64,000 nucleotides of DNA from Ignisphaera sp. (lineage in GTDB: Archaea; Thermoproteota; Thermoprotei_A; Sulfolobales; Ignisphaeraceae), in assembly GCA_038735125.1 (NCBI GenBank), contig JAVYNU010000005.1:62001-126000 (forward strand). Reading direction: 5' to 3'. The notes under the pieces are model-generated. The model searched no databases. It was given only the letters and a program-made list of their open reading frames with translations, and was not told the origin of the DNA. This document shows positions 17,854 through 27,084 of the stretch, one piece after another; position 1 is the first letter of the stretch, and the number at the start of each line of letters is the position of its first letter. The translations under genes were made by a program, and so were the position numbers.

Positions 17854-17875
17854 AGGTTTTGATACAAAAGCTTTT

Positions 17876-18811
17876 GTGTGGTTTAAGGCGATGAAGGCTA
17901 GGAACAGAATAGTCATCGCTTTCATAGTTATTGTAGTAATGGCAATTGCCATAAAGGTCTTTGAGGCCTCTATGAACTATCTTCCAAAAGAACTTGCAGA
18001 ACTTTATAGTACATACAGAAGCATTTTCACTGCTTTATTTATAATTATTGGTGGAGTAATAACGATACAGCTGTTTGCCTCTGCGGTACATATAGTGTTT
18101 AAAGGTTCTAGAGAGGCTTATTTTATTAGAAACATTGTTTTGGTTTTAGGTTACATCCTTCTAATCTTAGCTCTAGCCATAACTTTGGGTATTGGTGGCG
18201 AGGGTGTTCTTGCAGGTGCAACATTTTCAGGGCTCATAATAGGTTTAGCTTTACAGCCAGTTTTATCAAACTTCTTCTCAGGTCTTCTAATACTATTGTC
18301 TGGATATCTAAAACCTGGTCAACCTGTTAGAATTGCTGGAAACATACCGATATCGCTTCTGGCATTCCCTGCATACAAGTTCTTTAGTAGAGACTATATG
18401 ATTCCAAGCCTAAAAGGGCAGGTACTTGAAATAGGCTTCATATATACAAAGATACTTGACGCAGATGGACAGATAGTGAAAATCTCTAATACAGCACTCC
18501 TCAACAGCATAGTGATAGAGAAATCAGAGGAGAGTAAAACAATTCAAGTAAGATATGAATTTCCAGTACTCTGCAACCCAGACAATGTTTTGTATGAGCT
18601 TCACAGAAGATTGCAGATGATTATAAAGAGCTATAGACTATACATCGAGGAGCAAATAGATAAGCAATACTACATAGTATTGCTCATTGCCGAAGCTCCT
18701 CCAAATGTGAAAACAAGGGAATTTAGATCTACGATACTAAAAGAGTTCATAAAGGTTCACAGAGATCTTATGAATAGCGGGCTATGTGCATCAACAGCCC
18801 AGGTCAAGTAA
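17876..18811 (+). CDS. MscS-family small-conductance mechanosensitive channel
   Basis: A 311-residue protein with three or four N-terminal membrane helices (about residues 10-30, 45-70, 85-110). The pore-lining helix region GVLAGATFSGLIIGLALQPVLSNF is followed by the beta domain, LSGYLKPGQPVRI. The family releases osmolytes when membrane tension rises. The insert after PVRI is longer than in Escherichia coli MscS, and the C-terminal alpha-beta domain ends with no extra domain. The GTG start fits a leaderless transcript. Confidence 0.9.
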   Translation: MWFKAMKARNRIVIAFIVIVVMAIAIKVFEASMNYLPKELAELYSTYRSIFTALFIIIGGVITIQLFASAVHIVFKGSREAYFIRNIVLVLGYILLILALAITLGIGGEGVLAGATFSGLIIGLALQPVLSNFFSGLLILLSGYLKPGQPVRIAGNIPISLLAFPAYKFFSRDYMIPSLKGQVLEIGFIYTKILDADGQIVKISNTALLNSIVIEKSEESKTIQVRYEFPVLCNPDNVLYELHRRLQMIIKSYRLYIEEQIDKQYYIVLLIAEAPPNVKTREFRSTILKEFIKVHRDLMNSGLCASTAQVK

Positions 18812-18817
18812 AGACCA

Positions 18818-19045
18818 ATGTCTATTAGCAGTAAACTCATCACCAACCTAAAAACATTGCATCTACACAATTTTTTATGTGAACAGATTCTTGAAACTAT
18901 TAGCGGAGATGCACATGGAAATGAGGTTTTAGGTAGAGATTATGTAAGAAAAACATGCAAAGAGTCTCTCATAACCTATGAGATATTTTGTTCAGATGCA
19001 TATCTAGTATCAGAAATCCAATATCATCTTTCTTTATTACCTTAG
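18818..19045 (+). CDS. Small hypothetical protein
   Basis: A 75-residue frame starts ATG six bases after the MscS stop. It has no recognised motif, no membrane segment and three cysteines. Its position right behind MscS on the same strand is the only support. No clear ribosome binding site is seen, so it may be spurious. Confidence 0.3.
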   Translation: MSISSKLITNLKTLHLHNFLCEQILETISGDAHGNEVLGRDYVRKTCKESLITYEIFCSDAYLVSEIQYHLSLLP

Positions 19046-19088
19046 ATTTTAATACAAATGGTTATATGATTCTACAAACATTCAAGAT

Positions 19089-19586
19089 ATGGGAACAGCA
19101 ATGAAGAGAAGTGCTCACGATGTTTTTGGATTAGCTGTTGGCCTATGGGTATCTAAAGCTTTTCCCATTGCAGATAATCTTCTCATAAACTTTTTCAGCA
19201 TTATTGCTGCAACAATGTTTATGAATAGATTCATTGATGGTTTTTTGGGTCATAAGAGATTTAGAAGAACTCCGTATACACACTCATTTTCTAGTCTTTT
19301 GATAGCATCTTTTGCTATCGTCTTATTGTTTTATTGCTTTGCACAACTCCTAGGATTCAATATGCTTATCCACCCGCTTCAAAACTTGTTTATGATACTT
19401 CTCTCCACAGGGCTTGCGCATCTCCTAGCGGATTCGTTGACCGCTGATGGAATATATTTGTTTTGGCCTTTCACAAATAGGAGGATATCGCTTACAAAGA
19501 AGAGATATGATGATGGTTTATTGAATAGCTTAACCATCTTTATTTCATTGATGCTTACAATACTGTATCTATATGTTGAATTATGA
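19089..19586 (+). CDS. YdjM/DUF1286-like membrane protein
   Basis: A 165-residue integral membrane protein with about four hydrophobic segments. Conserved polar residues include KRSAHDVFGL at the start, RRTPYTHSF in the middle, and HLLADSLTADGIYLFWPF near the end. This His/Asp set is typical of the YdjM (DUF457)/DUF1286 membrane 'metal-dependent hydrolase' group, common in crenarchaea. The substrate is unknown. Start is either ATG 19089 or ATG 19101. Confidence 0.65.
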   Translation: MGTAMKRSAHDVFGLAVGLWVSKAFPIADNLLINFFSIIAATMFMNRFIDGFLGHKRFRRTPYTHSFSSLLIASFAIVLLFYCFAQLLGFNMLIHPLQNLFMILLSTGLAHLLADSLTADGIYLFWPFTNRRISLTKKRYDDGLLNSLTIFISLMLTILYLYVEL

Positions 19587-19807
19587 CTATGAGTTTCAAA
19601 TTTAAGGTTACCTGTTATATTTACTAATGTTGCTTTTTAGCAGAGATAAAAATGATTAGCTAAGATATATTTGAAATACAATTTAAAAGACGTTATTGTA
19701 AATTTGTTTTTATTGTCAAATTGATATTGGCAAATCTATTGCTTTCATGTAATGATTGTCATAAATAAAACTTATATCCTTTTCTTTAGCTTTTAGAAAA
19801 TCAAATC

Positions 19808-21013
19808 TTGGTGACAATGATCTTGGATATTTTACCATTATTATTACTAGGAATAACAACAATATCTTTTATACAATTTGCATTATTTGGAACAGCTTTA
19901 CCTGCTATTATAAACGATCTTCATATTGGTTATGATTTTGCAGGTATTTTGATGGCTATATGGACATTGGCATCAATTATTGGTGTATTAATTGTTGGGA
20001 GAAGTATAGATAGAATTGATATTACATGGCTTATACCATTTATTATGGGGATTCAGTCAATACTAACACTGTTAATAGCTTTTACTGGCAATGTGGTTAC
20101 ATTTTCTGTTCTCAGAACATTAATTAGTTTGACAATGCCGTTTATCTGGCCTATATGTGCAAAAATAACATCGATATATCTAGCTGGGCTCAGATATGGA
20201 TATACAACTTCTCTTTACGATATAGGGTCAATAATAGGTCTCGCATTAACATACATACTAATGTTCTTTGCTTGTAATTGGAGAAAGGCAACAATCATAG
20301 CAAGTACTATAGGCTTTGCCTATACATTAATTATATACATAGTTTTGAGGAATTTCACCAAGAAATATGTAAGCATAGGAAAAATTAGCAAGAAAAACTT
20401 CGGCAACTCCCAAAATAGATTCAGAAACGCTAATATCGTCAAAATGCTACTAACACTATTTCTAGCATTCTTCTTTGCTATGTATGCATGGGGTTTTATA
20501 GTTGATTGGCTTTCAACATATCTATTAAATGATCTAAGATTTAGTTATGCTGACCTCGTCCTGTACATGCTACTTGTTGCGATTCTAGGAAGTGTCGTTG
20601 AGGTTATGGCAGGGCTCTACTCTGATAAGACAGGTGGTTTAAAGGGAAAAATAGTTGTAATCTACATAGGATTGGCAGCATCTGCTATAACACTCTTGCT
20701 ATCAGCTTTACTCCGCAACCCGATAATCAGAATAATCTCTGTAACATTTTCTCTAATCGCATACAGAATTGCAAGCCCATCATTTTGGGCAATAATCAAT
20801 GAGATTATACCTCCGAATTTCATTGGAAGATACGGCTCTATATACAACTTAGCATCACGTATTGCAACTATAGCTTCGTCCATAATCAATGGATACATAA
20901 TTAAGTTAACGAATTCAGCAAGATACACTGCTGTTCTATCGGCATCTTCGCTAATTTTCTCAATAATCTTCTACTCTTTGATAGATAGGCAATACAAAAA
21001 TTTTCTATCATAA
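19808..21013 (+). CDS. MFS transporter
   Basis: About 400 residues with 12 predicted membrane helices. The loop between helices 2 and 3 reads GRSIDRID, a variant of the MFS motif A, and its repeat in the second half reads GLYSDKTGG. The substrate is unknown. TTG 19808, GTG 19811 and ATG 19817 are all possible starts; a TATA-like cttatatc (about 19771-19778) puts the transcript start near 19802. It is isolated from its neighbours by a 221-base AT-rich gap upstream that holds no other gene. Confidence 0.85.
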   Translation: MVTMILDILPLLLLGITTISFIQFALFGTALPAIINDLHIGYDFAGILMAIWTLASIIGVLIVGRSIDRIDITWLIPFIMGIQSILTLLIAFTGNVVTFSVLRTLISLTMPFIWPICAKITSIYLAGLRYGYTTSLYDIGSIIGLALTYILMFFACNWRKATIIASTIGFAYTLIIYIVLRNFTKKYVSIGKISKKNFGNSQNRFRNANIVKMLLTLFLAFFFAMYAWGFIVDWLSTYLLNDLRFSYADLVLYMLLVAILGSVVEVMAGLYSDKTGGLKGKIVVIYIGLAASAITLLLSALLRNPIIRIISVTFSLIAYRIASPSFWAIINEIIPPNFIGRYGSIYNLASRIATIASSIINGYIIKLTNSARYTAVLSASSLIFSIIFYSLIDRQYKNFLS

Positions 21014-21026
21014 TAAAACTATTTGG

Positions 21027-22124
21027 TTATGTTGCCATATAGTAACAGTAGGTGTAGCATGCTTCAGCTAGGTATAATATGTTTTCTAGTGGTGTTGGTG
21101 GGTAAACTTCTATATGGAGCATTAGTCCTCCTGATGATGTATTTAGTTTTTCTATAGCATTTTTAATGTGATTCAATATTTCTTCTTTTGTTCCATAAGG
21201 TATAAGATGTTCTCTATCTATATCCAGGTCTATGCACACCTCTTCTCTAAATTTTTGAGCGATGTTGTCTACACCATTTACAATATCTTGTATATTCACT
21301 ATATCTGGTCTAGCCTCTAAAATTATATCTGAAAGTGGCATTATATTTCCATCGCTATGAAAATAAATTAAAGCTCCCATGTCTCTTACCTCTCTAAAGA
21401 ACATTTTGTAATATGGCAAGAAGTATTTTCTGAGGTGCTGGGGTCTTATCAATGGGCTGTCCTGGCTCCCTAAATCCTCTAAAAATGTAACAACATCTAT
21501 CCCTTTATATCTCTTCGCAACTTTGAGTAAACCCAGTTGATAACTAGCTATTTTCTCTAAAGCCGTGACAAACCTTTCATCGCCTTTATAAATGGCTGGT
21601 ACGAGTTTATTTAATGGTATTACATCCATTAGTTTTTGGAATAGAAAATGGTGAAGACTAAAAACAACAAGTCTACCTTGTTCTCTAAGTTTGTCAAAGT
21701 GACTAAACAGCTCTTCCCATGGAATAATGGGCTTGGGGGTTGCATATCCAATTGGATATCCAGCTTCTGGATCAGGCAAAGACCACTCCTTAACCTTGTC
21801 TAAATCTTCTAGAGGATACCTATATGGTTCTCCCCCAAGACCTTTGACCCTAAACCTCCAAACAGTGCCAAAAACATCGACAGCATATCTATCTTCATAA
21901 ACAATGCCGGGCACGCCATCAAATTTTATGGTATTAGGATCGTAATCGGGAAATGCTAGTGGGAACTTCTTAATTAGTTCAATAATCTTCTCTCTATATG
22001 TATTTAAAACAGGCCATGAAATGACTATTCTACATGGAATATACTCAGGTTTCTCAAATTTAGCAGCTTTCAAGAAATTTGCTTTCAGTAGACCATACAC
22101 TGAAGTATTGCTAGGGTTTCTCAT
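21027..22124 (-). CDS. Uroporphyrinogen decarboxylase-family protein (COG0407, methyltransferase-like)
   Basis: About 365 residues with the URO-D TIM-barrel pattern: an N-terminal AAKFEKPEYIPCRI, a middle stretch with LGSQDSPLIRP, and FHSDGNIMPLSDII followed by IVNIQDIVNG. HSDGN replaces the H-x-C-G-N zinc motif of corrinoid methyltransferases such as MtaA, so zinc-thiolate chemistry is uncertain. True heme URO-D is unlikely because the substrate-binding N-terminal Arg motif is absent. Since a corrinoid system lies in this window, a role in methyl transfer is conceivable. Start ATG 22124 is preferred over TTG 22130; a TATA element (about 22162-22170, minus strand) fits it. Confidence 0.75.
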   Translation of the reverse strand: MRNPSNTSVYGLLKANFLKAAKFEKPEYIPCRIVISWPVLNTYREKIIELIKKFPLAFPDYDPNTIKFDGVPGIVYEDRYAVDVFGTVWRFRVKGLGGEPYRYPLEDLDKVKEWSLPDPEAGYPIGYATPKPIIPWEELFSHFDKLREQGRLVVFSLHHFLFQKLMDVIPLNKLVPAIYKGDERFVTALEKIASYQLGLLKVAKRYKGIDVVTFLEDLGSQDSPLIRPQHLRKYFLPYYKMFFREVRDMGALIYFHSDGNIMPLSDIILEARPDIVNIQDIVNGVDNIAQKFREEVCIDLDIDREHLIPYGTKEEILNHIKNAIEKLNTSSGGLMLHIEVYPPTPLENILYLAEACYTYCYYMAT

Positions 22125-22219
22125 ATGCAATCCCTATATGGAGTTCTTCGACGATTCTAGCGTTATAAATTCTAATAACAGGATTAAAATGTACGCATGT
22201 CGGGGAAGTAAATTAGCTG

Positions 22220-22235
22220 GATGTAAATTTACATC
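22220..22235. promoter_or_regulatory. 16-bp perfect palindrome between divergent genes
   Basis: GATGTAAATTTACATC is a perfect palindrome in the 255-base divergent gap between the URO-D-like gene and the DUF2139-like gene, upstream of both TATA-like elements. It has the size of a dimeric regulator's site. Apart from this and the promoter elements the gap looks empty. Confidence 0.4.
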
Positions 22236-22379
22236 AATAATGATTTAATAACCGAATTTTCTACAACACTAGTTTTAATCAATGTGATCTTCACTAATGT
22301 GTTATCAATCTTTGCTTAAAATTTTAAACATATTCTAAATCTAAACATCTCATTGAAAAACCTTACAAGGTGTTGTAAT

Positions 22380-23870
22380 GTGGATTTTAGTTGGCTAGAG
22401 TTTTACGGTCCTAGATACGGACCTGAGTGGGGTAGTGGTGGAATATTTGGTTTGAGGTATCATAGAGGTTTGCTCTACTATACTGTGGCTTTTGAGGCTA
22501 AAGCCAATTTCATTAATATTAGGGAAGGTTATGTGAGGAGGTATAACTTTGAGCTTGTCGGTCCTTTGCCAACATCTGGTGGTGACACCTATAATGCTGT
22601 TGAAGCTGTTGATGACTTCCTATATTTTGGTGGGTGGGTTCATGCACCTGCCGTATATAGGGGCAGGGAGAGCGGGTCTCTTGCAACAATATCATTTGTA
22701 AACAAGTTTAGCCATGTTCATGTATATGACATTAGAGAAGACTCTGTAAAGCTATTGTGGAAGGAGAGCTTGCATCACGAAACTGACTGGGTTGGAGAGG
22801 TATCAGAGATAATATATGATGAGATAAGCGATAGGCTTCTGCTTGCTAGAGGAGATGGCATGATCAACCTAGGTGTTTATCAAATTGATAGAAAAGGTGG
22901 TAGCTATAGGCAGTTATCGTCGAGACCTGCACAGAAGGGCTCTATATTATATGATCATGCATGTTTTGATATCCTCGAGAACTGGGTGCAAGGGGTCAGC
23001 GGCATCCAATGCATTGATCTCGTAGAGAACAAACTTAAAACACTTTATTTCGGTGACATAGCGCAGAGGTCTGTCGATGGAGACTCTGTTGAGTCTCCTC
23101 TTACAGGAGTTGCAGCATCAGCATATGGGAGACTCTTTTTATTTGTTAGAGGAGGGGTATTCGTTGGGAACCCCATCGACGAGTCTATAGAGAGTGTAAA
23201 ATTTGTGAGAATGTTCGACTTTGTCAAGTCTGGCTATAACGCTAGGAGAACAATGGCCAAGCCAATTGGAGGTGGCATCTTAGTTGCATTCAATGCCTTT
23301 ACAGAAAACGTGGTCAAACCAACAAATGACTTTGAGAAAATGATGTTCCTAGCAACAAACACAATTGCAGCCCCAAGCCTGCTAGTATACATAACCCCTC
23401 CGACAGCCAGAATTGTTGGAGCCTTCGGAGCAAGGATAACAGGCATTGAGATCATTGGAGACGAGATTCTGCTTGCATACAACACTATGGCCAATAGTAG
23501 CAGGTATGACGCACAACCAATAGATGGAGGCTATAGAGGAATATTCTCAATACCAACAAGCATCCTCAACTCACCTCCACCACCAATTAGGATAAAGATC
23601 CTAGGCACGCAAGTAGACAACAAAACATTTGGTGGAATACCATTAGCTGGCTATAGAGAGGCTAAGATGGTTATAAGAACCTCCAAGCCCAACAAAATCA
23701 AGATTTTCGAATACGACATTGGATTGCCAAGCCAACAGGCATTCGAGGATCAACACAGTCTCAACAATGGGAAGAACATCATTGATCTGCATAGCTATGG
23801 AAACTCTATAGTATCGTTTAAATTGGTTGAACCAGACCCCAAAGCAGTTATACAAATAGACCTCATGTAA
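22380..23870 (+). CDS. DUF2139-like protein, probable beta-propeller
   Basis: About 496 residues, rich in short beta strands with repeated Gly-Gly and aromatic positions (FGLRYHRGLLYYTVAFE, YFGGWVHAPAVY, RLLLARGDGMINLGVY, GRLFLFVRGGVFVG). This pattern suggests a beta-propeller. I assign it to the DUF2139 group, common in crenarchaea and of unknown function. No signal peptide or membrane helix is seen. The start is taken as GTG 22380, because AAGGTG lies eight bases upstream; the frame is open to TTG 22353. It is divergent from the URO-D-like gene. Confidence 0.6.
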   Translation: MDFSWLEFYGPRYGPEWGSGGIFGLRYHRGLLYYTVAFEAKANFINIREGYVRRYNFELVGPLPTSGGDTYNAVEAVDDFLYFGGWVHAPAVYRGRESGSLATISFVNKFSHVHVYDIREDSVKLLWKESLHHETDWVGEVSEIIYDEISDRLLLARGDGMINLGVYQIDRKGGSYRQLSSRPAQKGSILYDHACFDILENWVQGVSGIQCIDLVENKLKTLYFGDIAQRSVDGDSVESPLTGVAASAYGRLFLFVRGGVFVGNPIDESIESVKFVRMFDFVKSGYNARRTMAKPIGGGILVAFNAFTENVVKPTNDFEKMMFLATNTIAAPSLLVYITPPTARIVGAFGARITGIEIIGDEILLAYNTMANSSRYDAQPIDGGYRGIFSIPTSILNSPPPPIRIKILGTQVDNKTFGGIPLAGYREAKMVIRTSKPNKIKIFEYDIGLPSQQAFEDQHSLNNGKNIIDLHSYGNSIVSFKLVEPDPKAVIQIDLM

Positions 23871-23970
23871 CTCGTAAACAGTCTGCAATGATATATTGCG
23901 ATCAACGGTAACAAAACATTTTTAAACCCCTCCAAACAGATACATACCCCTTCGGTGAAACTATGCGCCA

Positions 23971-24108
23971 ATGGAGATAAAGTATACAAATAGATTTTGT
24001 GAACCAACTAAGAGAAACAGTGTTAAAGTAAAATCAATGTCTGAGGATAACAGCAACCAACTTGTCAATAAACCAAGACACATTCTTAAGGTGTTCTCAA
24101 ATGCCTGA
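23971..24108 (+). CDS. Possible 45-residue protein overlapping paaK1
   Basis: An ATG-to-TGA frame (MEIKYTNRFCEPTKRNS...) lies behind a GGTGA site (23954-23958) and a TATA-like tttttaaacc (about 23919-23928). It overlaps the start of paaK1 by eight bases, as coupled genes do. A 5-codon frame starting at ATG 23963 fits the same ribosome binding site better, so this may be leader RNA instead. No motif is recognised. Confidence 0.28.
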   Translation: MEIKYTNRFCEPTKRNSVKVKSMSEDNSNQLVNKPRHILKVFSNA

Positions 24109-25408
24109 TAGCTGGATCTACAACCCTAGTTTGGAGTTGTTGTCTAGGGATGAGCTTGATAAGATAAAGCTTCAGAGACTCAAAGAGGTTGTCTACAGAG
24201 TATACAACAACAACCAATTCTACAGAAAAAAGATGAAAGAAAAGGGAATCACACCAGAAGACATAAAAACATTAGAAGACATCAAAAAACTGCCATACAC
24301 AACAAAAGAAGAACTAAGAGAGAATATGCCATTTGGCTTTCTGGTGACAGACTATCAAAATGTTGTAGAGGTTCATGCAACATCTGGTACAACCGGCGAG
24401 CCGATATTCATGTACTATACAATGAAGGATATTGAGAATTGGAGCGAGGTTATGGCTAGAAGCCTAGCGGCTGCAGGGCTTACAAAGAGGGATGTTCTCC
24501 AAATCACACCAAGCTTCAGCTTGTTTACAGGCGGCTTTGGATTCTTCTATGGGGCGAGAAGAATAGGGGCGACAATAATTCCGATAGGACCAGGATTTTC
24601 GAAGAGGCAGATATATACGATGATCAAGCTCGGCACAACAATGCTTGCTGGAATAGCCAACTATGCTATTAGGTTGGCTGAGGTTGCTTTTGAGATGGGT
24701 GTAGACCCTGCTAGAGATACTAGGGTTAGGAAAGGTGTCTTCGGAGCTGAGATGTGGAGTGACTCTCTGAGAAAGAAAATTGAAGAGATATGGAATATGG
24801 AGACATTTGATATTTACGGTATGGCAGAGCTTTACGGGCCTGGAGCGGCAATCGATTGTCAGCATCACAACGGTCTTCATGTTTGGGAGGATCACTTTAT
24901 TGTTGAGGTTGTTGATCCGAAGACTGGTGAGCCTGTGGATGTTGAGGAGAAGGGGGAGCTAGTATTCACAACACTAACAAAAGATGCAATGCCACTAATA
25001 AGATATAGAACAAGAGACATATCGAGAATAATAGACGAAAACAAATGCCAATGCGGAAGAACACACATCAAAATAGACAGAATACAAGGAAGAACAGACG
25101 ACATGTTCATAATAAACGGAGTTAACATATATCCACAAGCAATTGAAAATGTGCTAATGCAAAGCAAGCTTGTAGGCAACGAGTATCAGATAATAGTAAG
25201 TAAAAGGCCTTCAGGAGATAGCTTAACCATAGTGGTAGAGACCTCCAAAAAACTTGATGAAGCAGAGAAGATAATGCTTTCCAAAGATCTTGAAAAACAG
25301 CTGAGGGAGGTTATACTGGTTACGCCAAGGGTTGAGGTTGTCGACCCTGGGACACTACCCAGATTCGATGGAAAGGCAAAAAGGGTTGTGATCAAGTCTG
25401 AGGAATAG
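24101..25408 (+). CDS. Phenylacetate-CoA ligase family (copy 1)
   Basis: About 435 residues of the PaaK adenylate-forming family: P-loop ATSGTTGEP, DIYGMAELYGPG, RYRTRDISRII, and a zinc-type CQCGRTH. It activates phenylacetate or a related acid with ATP and CoA to the acyl-CoA plus AMP. ATG 24101 follows AAGGTG and is preferred over the frame start at 24062. Three blocks are identical in DNA to the inverted paralogue at 29558, while the acid-binding region (about residues 60-175) differs strongly, so the two probably prefer different acids. A small membrane protein and an SSS symporter follow on the same strand and may import the substrate. Confidence 0.92.
   Translation: MPDSWIYNPSLELLSRDELDKIKLQRLKEVVYRVYNNNQFYRKKMKEKGITPEDIKTLEDIKKLPYTTKEELRENMPFGFLVTDYQNVVEVHATSGTTGEPIFMYYTMKDIENWSEVMARSLAAAGLTKRDVLQITPSFSLFTGGFGFFYGARRIGATIIPIGPGFSKRQIYTMIKLGTTMLAGIANYAIRLAEVAFEMGVDPARDTRVRKGVFGAEMWSDSLRKKIEEIWNMETFDIYGMAELYGPGAAIDCQHHNGLHVWEDHFIVEVVDPKTGEPVDVEEKGELVFTTLTKDAMPLIRYRTRDISRIIDENKCQCGRTHIKIDRIQGRTDDMFIINGVNIYPQAIENVLMQSKLVGNEYQIIVSKRPSGDSLTIVVETSKKLDEAEKIMLSKDLEKQLREVILVTPRVEVVDPGTLPRFDGKAKRVVIKSEE
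24122..24309. repeat. Inverted-repeat block A of the paaK pair (188 bp, perfect)
   Basis: Read base by base, this block is identical to the reverse complement of 30657-30844, with mismatches starting at once on either side. It encodes the N-terminal NPSLELLSRDEL...PYTTK region in both ligases. Confidence 0.95.
24657..24749. repeat. Inverted-repeat block B of the paaK pair (93 bp, perfect)
   Basis: Identical to the reverse complement of 30217-30309. It encodes the NYAIRLAEVAFEMG...KGVFGA region in both ligases; sequence on either side diverges. Confidence 0.95.
24872..25116. repeat. Inverted-repeat block C of the paaK pair (245 bp, perfect)
   Basis: Identical to the reverse complement of 29850-30094, silent positions included. 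It encodes the GLHVWEDHFIVEVV...DDMFIIN region of both ligases. The downstream C-terminal part is again similar but not identical. Confidence 0.95.
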
Positions 25409-25434
25409 CCAACTTTAGAAAGGGGCTGAACTCT

Positions 25435-25551
25435 ATGGATATAGATCCCCTTATTATCTTAGGCTATGCTATATCGCTCATAGTTTTGGTTATTGGCTTT
25501 TTCTATGCTGTGTATAAGGATCGTAGCGAGAAGGGTGCAAAGACTTTATGA
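25435..25551 (+). CDS. 38-residue single-helix membrane protein, partner of SSS symporter
   Basis: ATG to TGA, 38 codons: MDIDPLIILGYAIS, one hydrophobic helix (about residues 6-27), then a charged tail YKDRSEKGAKTL. Its stop overlaps the ATG of the symporter (ATGA), so the two are translationally coupled. A similar small single-helix frame precedes the second SSS symporter at 56818. This matches the idea of a small accessory subunit of SSS transporters; function is inferred from layout. Confidence 0.7.
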   Translation: MDIDPLIILGYAISLIVLVIGFFYAVYKDRSEKGAKTL

Positions 25552-27038
25552 CCTCTATAGATTCAATAATTATGATTGCTGTAATGGTATTGACCATAGT
25601 CATTGGGTTTGCAGGCTATAGAGCTAGCAAATCATTCATGGGGTTTATGTTTGCAAATAAAACGCTGGGGCCATGGCTTCTATCATTCTCGATAATGGCA
25701 ACATACTTTAGCGCTGCATCGTTCCTAAGTGGAGGCGGGGCAACATATCTATACAACCTGGGCTTTGGAGCTTGGTTAACAGCGTGGCACGTTATAGGGA
25801 CTGTGTTGCTCTGGATGCTTGTTGCAGACAAGCTCTATGAGTATGTGATGAAGACTAAATCGGCAAGCATACCAGAATTGATAGGCAATCTATATGATAG
25901 CACGCTAGCGAGAATGATAGCGTCAACAGTTATAGCAACTCTATTCACTTTTTATCTCGCCGGGGTCTACAAGGGAGGAGCAATAGTGCTGGCTACGCAG
26001 CTGGGGATAGGATATGGCTACGCATTGTTGTTCATGGCGCTTCCGGTTATAGTATATCTTATGTTAGGAGGGATGAGGAGCGCTGTCATCAATAACCTGT
26101 TTCTAGGCTCCTTAATGCTCATTGCAGCCGCCCTAACATTCACATACGTTATGGATAGCGTTGGAGGGCCTATCAATGGCCTGTTGAAAATCTCGAACAT
26201 GACGATACTCGGCAAACCAGGCACGCTATGGTTGAAACTGGGTGGTATGGGACCTCCGCCAGCAATGGAAAAAGGGCTGGTGCCAACACTAATAATGAGC
26301 GTAACATTCTCTATAGGCATGGCTCAAATAGCCTTGCCCAATTTGTTGTTCCAGTTTTATGCGGCTAAAGATTCTAGAGCTATTTCGAGAGGGAGGATCA
26401 TAGGACCTATACTTATATCATTGTATGCTATGCTAGTATTCTCACTTGGGATATATGCACATCTAATATTAGATCCCCACCTAAGTCCACAACAAATTTC
26501 GCAACTGATGAAGGATAGCGACTGGGTTATACCCAATATGGTGATGCTGATAGTGCCCGAAGGTATTAGAGGACTAATACTCTCAGCACCAATAGCAGCA
26601 TCGCTATCCACAATAGCTGCGACCGTGCTCGCAATTTCAAATACCGTTATAAGAGATATAGTCTTGCTTAACAGAAGCCTAGAGGAGGAAACATTGATAC
26701 GCTTATCCAAAGCTACTGTAGCTATTTTCGCTTTGTTACCACTACCAATAGCTTTAATAGACAACAAGTTGATTATAGACATTGTTAGTGCATCATTTGG
26801 AACTATCTTTGCGTGTTTCATCGGACCAGTGGTTCTAGGACTTTACTGGAGAAAATCAAGTAAAGAGGGGGCTGTAGCATCTATGATTGCAGGAGCTGTC
26901 ACAGGAATAATCTGGTACATATATATGTACAGAACCACATGGATTCATCCAACAATACCAGCTGCAACAATCTCACTAGCACTATTTGTTGGATTGAGCA
27001 TGCTAAGAAGGAATGGCATAGTATCTAAATCAAGATGA
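25548..27038 (+). CDS. Sodium:solute symporter (SSS family)
   Basis: About 496 residues with 13 predicted membrane helices. SSS features include the N-terminal GYRASKSFMGFMFANKTLG, ATYFSAASFLSGGGATYLYNLGF, LMLGGMRSAVINN and the C-terminal VLGLYWRKSSKEGAVASMIAG. It imports a small acid or other solute with sodium or protons. Being coupled to the small membrane protein and lying 139 bases after paaK1 suggests uptake of the acid that PaaK1 activates. Confidence 0.92.
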   Translation: MTSIDSIIMIAVMVLTIVIGFAGYRASKSFMGFMFANKTLGPWLLSFSIMATYFSAASFLSGGGATYLYNLGFGAWLTAWHVIGTVLLWMLVADKLYEYVMKTKSASIPELIGNLYDSTLARMIASTVIATLFTFYLAGVYKGGAIVLATQLGIGYGYALLFMALPVIVYLMLGGMRSAVINNLFLGSLMLIAAALTFTYVMDSVGGPINGLLKISNMTILGKPGTLWLKLGGMGPPPAMEKGLVPTLIMSVTFSIGMAQIALPNLLFQFYAAKDSRAISRGRIIGPILISLYAMLVFSLGIYAHLILDPHLSPQQISQLMKDSDWVIPNMVMLIVPEGIRGLILSAPIAASLSTIAATVLAISNTVIRDIVLLNRSLEEETLIRLSKATVAIFALLPLPIALIDNKLIIDIVSASFGTIFACFIGPVVLGLYWRKSSKEGAVASMIAGAVTGIIWYIYMYRTTWIHPTIPAATISLALFVGLSMLRRNGIVSKSR

Positions 27039-27084
27039 AATGAAATTCTGCGTGCAACACCTCAAAAACTCATTATCAATGTAT

